Of a stretch of 10,975 nt of DNA, positions 7,354 to 10,975 are shown in pieces (within the stretch, counting starts at the first letter, position 1; each line of letters starts with the position of its first letter). Position numbers and translations under genes: made by a program. Below the pieces are notes generated by a model. That model worked only from the letters and a program-made list of their open reading frames with translations. It made no database searches and had not been told where the DNA came from. Source of the DNA: Acidobacteriota bacterium (GTDB taxonomy: Bacteria > Acidobacteriota > Terriglobia > Terriglobales > Acidobacteriaceae); NCBI GenBank assembly GCA_021781255.1, contig JAJXXG010000150.1, positions 1 through 10,975 of the forward strand. Reading direction: 5' to 3'.

Positions 7354-8064
7354 ATGTGGCAACAAGTCGAAAACGCACTGCGCGCCTCGCTGCTGCGTGT
7401 GCTCACCGAGGTTGCAACGCTGCTGCCGGCGCTGCTGTCGTTGTTGCTGGCGATCGCAATATGCGGGCTCTTCGGGCTCTTCTGCGCATGGCTCCTGCGC
7501 AGGCTGCTCACCGCGATCGGCTTTGACGAGCGCATGAGGGTGAACCGGTCGGCATTTTTGCTCGACTGGTGGTCCCCGGCGCAGAGCCTCACGCTCACGC
7601 TGTCGCGCGCAGTTTTCTGGGTTGGCATTTTTCTCGGCCTGGTGCTGGGCATCGCATCCTTCGACGCCGCCTACAGCCCGTCGTCGCACTTTGCCGCGGT
7701 GCTTTATCCCTATCTCACGCACGGCGTCAGCGCTATCCTCATCCTGCTGGTGGGAACCTTCGTCTCGCGGTTCCTCGCGCGCTCCGTTCTCATCGGCGCC
7801 GTCAACATGAATCTGCAATACGCGCGGCTGTTGAGCCAGGGGATCAAGTGGCTGGTGCAAGTTGTAGCTCTTGCCATGGCCCTCGACCATATGGGAATCG
7901 GCGGCGCGATCGTCGATCTCGCTTTCGGCATTCTCTTCGGGGGAATCGTTCTCGCTCTGGCGCTGGCCATAGGGCTAGGCTCGAAAGAGGTCGTGAGCCG
8001 CTCGCTCGAGCAGGACAACCGCCACCCCGAAGAGCCCGTGACCCCTCACGTCCGGCACTTTTAG
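7354..8064 (+). CDS. Five-TM membrane protein with a conserved-TM-helix / MscS-like pore segment
   Basis: This 236-residue inner-membrane protein has hydrophobic segments at about 20-48, 82-104, 117-140, 160-178 and 186-208. The last one, followed by LALAIGLGSKEVVSRSLE (201-218), resembles the glycine/alanine-rich pore helix and exit of MscS-type mechanosensitive channels and the 'conserved TM helix' family. The cytoplasmic beta and alpha/beta domains that complete a canonical MscS are absent: only about 25 polar residues follow the last helix. AGGAG lies seven bases before ATG 7354, and the start is 32 bases after the treS stop, so co-transcription with treS is likely. An osmotic-stress role fits the context but is inference. 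It could instead be a scaffold or accessory subunit of a larger channel. No transport motif of another family is seen. Confidence 0.75.
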   Translation: MWQQVENALRASLLRVLTEVATLLPALLSLLLAIAICGLFGLFCAWLLRRLLTAIGFDERMRVNRSAFLLDWWSPAQSLTLTLSRAVFWVGIFLGLVLGIASFDAAYSPSSHFAAVLYPYLTHGVSAILILLVGTFVSRFLARSVLIGAVNMNLQYARLLSQGIKWLVQVVALAMALDHMGIGGAIVDLAFGILFGGIVLALALAIGLGSKEVVSRSLEQDNRHPEEPVTPHVRHF

Positions 8065-8144
8065 GGAAGGCGCTAGATCAGGCACGGAGCGCAGAGTCTT
8101 AGGGCTAAAGGCTAAGGGAGATCCCTGGCGTTCCCTGGGTGGTG

Positions 8145-8157
8145 GTCGAAGTTCGAC
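8145..8157. repeat. Perfect 13-bp palindrome GTCGAA-G-TTCGAC
   Basis: Two 6-nt arms flank a single G at 8151. It could be a protein-binding site or part of a larger foldback. It lies between convergent gene ends, where an operator would be unexpected. Confidence 0.6.
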
Positions 8158-8162
8158 AGTCC

Positions 8163-8220
8163 CTGGAGTTGCGCCTTGCCTTCGTTCATTTTCCGTATGG
8201 TTGCTTGAGGGCAACTCCAG
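8163..8220. repeat. 10-nt inverted repeat CTGGAGTTGC / GCAACTCCAG with a 38-nt loop
   Basis: The arms at 8163-8172 and 8211-8220 are perfectly complementary. CCT (8174-8176) and AGG (8208-8210) could extend the stem past a bulge. It is downstream of the treS-channel transcript and might form an RNA stem-loop at its 3' end. No T-run follows. Confidence 0.55.
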
Positions 8221-8268
8221 CAGTGGCTGAAGCCGGAAGCCTTTTCCGTCGCTCGATTCGGCCCACGA

Positions 8269-8285
8269 CCCGCGCACTGCGCGGG
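8269..8285. repeat. GC-rich hairpin CCCGCGC-ACT-GCGCGGG
   Basis: A perfect 7-bp stem with a 3-nt loop, so very stable as RNA. It lies between the ends of two convergent genes and could act as a 3'-end stabiliser or terminator-like structure for either direction, although no U-tract follows on either strand. Confidence 0.6.
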
Positions 8286-8361
8286 GTCCTCAAGCCGTGC
8301 CCTTGTTACAAAGCACAGGAGGCGGACGGCGACTGCGATCAGCGTGCGGAGATTCTCGTAT

Positions 8362-8376
8362 TGCTTTCGCAAAGCA
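8362..8376 (-). repeat. Small hairpin 12 bases beyond the stop of the minus-strand gene
   Basis: TGCTTT (8362-8367), loop CGC, AAAGCA (8371-8376). It follows the stop codon of the 8389-9390 gene in the minus direction. Without a T-run, a terminator role is only possible, not shown. Confidence 0.3.
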
Positions 8377-8388
8377 TGCGGCAACTGC

Positions 8389-9390
8389 TCAAAATCTGTA
8401 CCCCGGCTTCAATTCGCATTGATAGATATTATTGATGGCGGCCGCTCCCCTTCTCACCTGGCAACTTGCCCAGCTCAGTTCGAGATCGGGCCCCAGCGGA
8501 AAGACAATCTCGGTACCATCGAGATCGGCGACCAGGCTTGTGCCTTCCGCCGTCGGCGGCACCGTGAAGTTAAAGCCTCGCCCAAAGACCACGGGATACG
8601 CGATGCGTACTTCGGGAATAATGCTGGTGTGAAACACCTCGGCTTGCAGCAAGAATGTGGCGGTCTCCGACCAGTCGAATGCGGTAGCGGTGATGATACG
8701 CCCCCCCTGCGCAAATCCGCTGGTGTCGATCCGCGTGAAGGGGCAGGGCCCCGCCATACACGAGGCGCGCGCGTCACGAAACTCGTTGCCGTCGCCGGCG
8801 TCGAGCTGGATGGAACCCATGGCTGCCTTCCAGCGTCCGTCCGGCGAGCACGGACCTTGATGGCGGCACGGGATGTTTCCCTGATTCTTGACCTCGAAGG
8901 TCTTGGCCTCGCTTCCGATATTCTGCGCGGTCTCGGTGTTCACCGTGTAGCGCACCCGGACGTTGGCTACGGCCTTTCCAGGAGTAGACACTTCCACGTC
9001 TGTCTCCGCTGCAGTCGGCGTCAGCTCTGCCACAAGAAGCTCGCGCAGCGAATTTCGGAAGCGGATCATTACCGGCATCTCGAGGGGCTTGTAGCCGTCA
9101 TGTTCGAACTTGAGCATGACGATGTGGCCCGGCAGGACCCTCACGGGAATTGCGATGCGGAAATAGCCCGAGGGATCGGATTGCGTTCTCAGAGTCGAAG
9201 TTCCGTAGTTCGCCAGGATCGAGACGCCGCCAATGGGTTGCTCCTTGCGCACATCCAGGCTGCGGCGCACGACGGCGCCCTGCAGCACCGACCACTGCGG
9301 CGTCCAGTTGTGCCGGCCGTGCACGAGGAGGATAATGGCTGCGATGGCGACGGCAGCGACGATCGAAAAAGCTGTCTTTCTGCGAGTCAT
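8389..9390 (-). CDS. Membrane-anchored extracytoplasmic protein with an N-terminal carboxypeptidase-regulatory-like domain
   Basis: A 333-residue protein. RRK at 3-5 followed by a hydrophobic segment at 7-22 indicates an N-terminal signal anchor, with no clear signal-peptidase site or lipobox. Residues ~34-125 resemble a CarboxypepD_reg-like beta-sandwich: PIGGVSILANYGTSTLRTQS, then DPSGYFRIAI (72-81), LPGHIVMLKFEHDGYKP (86-102). The rest is beta-rich and unrecognised. It has six cysteines, all after the first domain (175, 181, 211, 216, 310, 325), spaced as close pairs that could be disulfides outside the cytoplasm. Read on the minus strand, a GGAGGAG tract (9405-9411) lies about 14 bases before ATG 9390, longer than usual. 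It is transcribed away from the glucanase gene. Function is unknown; adhesion or envelope association is plausible but not shown. Confidence 0.7.
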   Translation of the reverse strand: MTRRKTAFSIVAAVAIAAIILLVHGRHNWTPQWSVLQGAVVRRSLDVRKEQPIGGVSILANYGTSTLRTQSDPSGYFRIAIPVRVLPGHIVMLKFEHDGYKPLEMPVMIRFRNSLRELLVAELTPTAAETDVEVSTPGKAVANVRVRYTVNTETAQNIGSEAKTFEVKNQGNIPCRHQGPCSPDGRWKAAMGSIQLDAGDGNEFRDARASCMAGPCPFTRIDTSGFAQGGRIITATAFDWSETATFLLQAEVFHTSIIPEVRIAYPVVFGRGFNFTVPPTAEGTSLVADLDGTEIVFPLGPDLELSWASCQVRRGAAAINNIYQCELKPGYRF

Positions 9391-9515
9391 GATTGTCTGC
9401 AGCCCTCCTCCACTTTAACGCACATTTTCGCGATTTTGACTCACGTTTTCCGGGGTTTTTCCATCCCTTCCGCTAACCGGCAGCAGGAATCATGCATCTA
9501 AATTAAGGCGAACGC
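9391..9515. promoter_or_regulatory. Divergent intergenic region between the anchored protein and the glucanase
   Basis: 125 bp with start codons pointing outward on both sides, so both promoters should lie here. It is T-rich on the plus strand at 9424-9462 (ATTTTCGCGATTTTG, then GTTTTCCGGGG). No -35/-10 pair is convincing enough to place. AAGG at 9505-9508 is seven bases before the plus-strand ATG 9516. Confidence 0.4.
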
Positions 9516-10898
9516 ATGGGACCATCGATCTTACGTCACGTTGGACCAATCACGTCGCGGCGCAGCATCCTGCGCCAGCTCACGTACCTCTCTCTCGGCA
9601 CTCCGCTCACACGCGCCAGCGCGCTCATCGAATCCGCCACGCGCGAACTGCTGCACGAGAACCCTCAGGAACTGGCGCAATCCCCGTACGCGCCGATCTC
9701 ACTTTCTCCGGACGACGACAAGCTCCTCGACGACCTGGAGCGTGCATGTTTCCTGTTCTTCTGGGAGCAGGGTAACCCGGAAACCGGCTTGATCAAAGAT
9801 CGCTGCAACGTCCGCACAAAGGACGAGAGCCTGGGAGCCAGCATCGCCTCGACCGGTTTCGGACTCACAGCCATCTGCATCGCCGAGCAGCGCGGATTCA
9901 TCGACCATGCGGATGCCCGGCTGCGGGTGGTTCGCACTCTCTCTTTCCTTTGGCACAAGCTACCCACGCATCGCGGCTTTTTCTTCCACTTCGCCAATAT
10001 CAATACCGGTGAAAGACTGTGGGACTCCGAGGTCTCTTCTGTCGATACGGCGATTCTGCTGTGCGGCGTGCTCACCTGCAAGCAGCACTTTGCCGACAGG
10101 AACATCCGGCAGCTCGCACACGCCATCTTCGATCGCGTGGATTGGACCTGGCTTTCCGAGGACACCAGTCTGCTCTCGCACGGCTGGACGCCGGAGCTGG
10201 GCTTTATCCCGTCGCGCTGGGAGTACTACAGCGAGCTGATGATGATATATCTGCTGGGCATGGGTTCTCCCTCCCATCCGCTGCCCAAAGATGCGTGGCT
10301 GGCATGGAAGCGCACCATTTTCGAATATGAAGGATTGCGTTACATCGGATCGTTTGCTCCGTTGTTCGTGCACCAGTACTCGCAGGCCTGGTTCGATTTT
10401 CGTTTGAAGCGCGACCGCTTCGCGGACTACTTCCTCAACTCGGCCATCGCTACCGAGGTGCACCGCCGTTTCTGCGTGGGCCTGCACGCGCAGTTTTCCG
10501 ACTACAGCAACGACCTTTGGGGCATTACCGCATCCGATTCCGCGCACGGCTACGTCGCCTGGGGCGGTCCGCCCGCAAACGGGCCCATAGACGGCACCGT
10601 CGTGCCATGCGCGGCGGGCGGCTCGCTCCCCTTCCAACCTGCCTCGAGTTTGCAGGTTGTCCGAACCATTCACGATCGCTATCCGAATGCCTGGTCCCGT
10701 TACGGCTTTGTGGACGCCTTCAATCCCCTCACCGGGTGGTACGACACCGACGTCATCGGAATCGACGTTGGCATCATCATGCTGATGGCCGAAAACCTGC
10801 GGACGGAATTTGTTTGGAAGACATTCATGAAGAACCCCGAAGCGCAGCAGGGCATGGCCAGAGCCGGGTTCGCGTCCTACACACGGGCGGGGACATAG
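9516..10898 (+). CDS. Exported glucoamylase-like (PF10091/GH144-type) glycoside hydrolase, probable Tat substrate
   Basis: The 460 residues match the putative-glucoamylase family that includes GH144 endo-beta-1,2-glucanases and relates to the C-terminal part of cyclic beta-1,2-glucan synthases. Hallmarks in order: LIKDRC (92-97), ASTGFGLTAI (111-120), GFFFHF (154-159), SEVSSVDTAILLCG (171-184), W.YYSELMMIYLLGMGSPSHP (235-255), HQYSQAWFDFR (286-296), RDRFADYFLNSAIAT (299-313), WGITASDS (335-342), DGTVVPCAAGGSLPF (359-373), YGFVDAFNP (396-404), IGIDVGIIMLMAEN (414-427). This predicts an (alpha/alpha)6 barrel. The N-terminus has a twin-arginine motif SRRSIL (14-19) with a short hydrophobic stretch, so export by Tat is likely though the signal is weak. 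It starts at ATG 9516, AAGG seven bases before. By family knowledge, substrates are probably beta-1,2-glucans, but other glucans are possible. It is complete, and no operon partner is visible downstream. Confidence 0.88.
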   Translation: MGPSILRHVGPITSRRSILRQLTYLSLGTPLTRASALIESATRELLHENPQELAQSPYAPISLSPDDDKLLDDLERACFLFFWEQGNPETGLIKDRCNVRTKDESLGASIASTGFGLTAICIAEQRGFIDHADARLRVVRTLSFLWHKLPTHRGFFFHFANINTGERLWDSEVSSVDTAILLCGVLTCKQHFADRNIRQLAHAIFDRVDWTWLSEDTSLLSHGWTPELGFIPSRWEYYSELMMIYLLGMGSPSHPLPKDAWLAWKRTIFEYEGLRYIGSFAPLFVHQYSQAWFDFRLKRDRFADYFLNSAIATEVHRRFCVGLHAQFSDYSNDLWGITASDSAHGYVAWGGPPANGPIDGTVVPCAAGGSLPFQPASSLQVVRTIHDRYPNAWSRYGFVDAFNPLTGWYDTDVIGIDVGIIMLMAENLRTEFVWKTFMKNPEAQQGMARAGFASYTRAGT

Positions 10899-10975
10899 GA
10901 CACCGCCGAGAGCACAGAGCTTCGCCGCGTTTTTGTCTCTTGCGGGCGGCTGGAGAACTCTCCCTCACGCAATGA

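Larger units (their letters stand above)
8065..8388. other. Intergenic region rich in hairpins and short repeats
   Basis: This 324-bp gap lies between two convergent genes and holds no convincing coding frame. TCCCTGG occurs three times (8122-8128, 8132-8138, 8160-8166) and GGCTAA twice (8103-8108, 8111-8116). It also contains a perfect 13-bp palindrome, a 10+10 inverted repeat, a 7-bp GC hairpin and a 6-bp hairpin, listed separately. None is followed by a clear T-run, so I do not call an intrinsic terminator. The density of inverted repeats suggests an extragenic repeat element or bidirectional termination structures. Confidence 0.5.

Noticed and set aside
10899..10975. Possible terminator after the glucanase gene (CGCCGCG, T-run, GCGGGCGG)
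   Set aside because: The arms pair imperfectly and the T-run lies in the loop rather than after the stem.
1..10975. tRNA, rRNA, CRISPR arrays and insertion-sequence ends
   Set aside because: No cloverleaf with a TTCGA-type arm, no regularly spaced repeats, no transposase frame and no terminal inverted repeats were found on either strand by eye.

Overview
The window is a GC-rich bacterial chromosome segment centred on trehalose metabolism. The gene content (a membrane-anchored OtsA, TreS with an unusual C-terminal extension, a short conserved-TM-helix channel-like protein, a Tat-exported GH144-type glucanase and a secreted carboxypeptidase-regulatory-like protein) looks most like Acidobacteriota to me. 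That assignment is inference from remembered family distributions, not a search.

Layout. Positions 2-559 (+) hold the 3' part of an unidentified gene that enters from the left edge and seems to lose its coding character near 375. Positions 560-847 are non-coding and carry a 12-nt direct repeat. On the minus strand follow an HU/IHF-like DNA-binding protein that seems to have lost its N-terminus (848-1102), a trehalose-6-phosphate phosphatase that stops after its first half (otsB', 1247-1663), and a complete 760-residue trehalose-6-phosphate synthase (otsA, 1665-3947) whose catalytic domain sits behind a two-TM, Cache-like, HAMP-like sensor module. A 287-bp divergent intergenic region with a repeated 11-mer separates otsA from a plus-strand pair: treS (4235-7321), a trehalose synthase fused to a degenerate GT-A-like domain, and 33 bp later a five-TM protein with a conserved-TM-helix/MscS-like pore segment (7354-8064). 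Positions 8065-8388 are non-coding and rich in hairpins and short repeats. A membrane-anchored extracytoplasmic protein (8389-9390, minus) and a Tat-exported GH144-type glucanase (9516-10898, plus) diverge from a 125-bp gap. The last 77 bp carry nothing I can support.

How it may work together. OtsA makes trehalose-6-phosphate from a nucleotide sugar and glucose-6-phosphate. OtsB would normally dephosphorylate it, but the copy here lacks the second half of its active site. TreS interconverts maltose and trehalose independently. The membrane sensor on OtsA and the channel-like gene behind treS suggest that trehalose level is tied to osmotic or envelope state. The glucanase could act on beta-1,2-glucans, which are osmoregulated in many bacteria.

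The most notable features are the sensor-OtsA fusion and the TreS-pseudo-glycosyltransferase fusion. The left 1.3 kb looks like a decaying junction with three damaged genes in a row.
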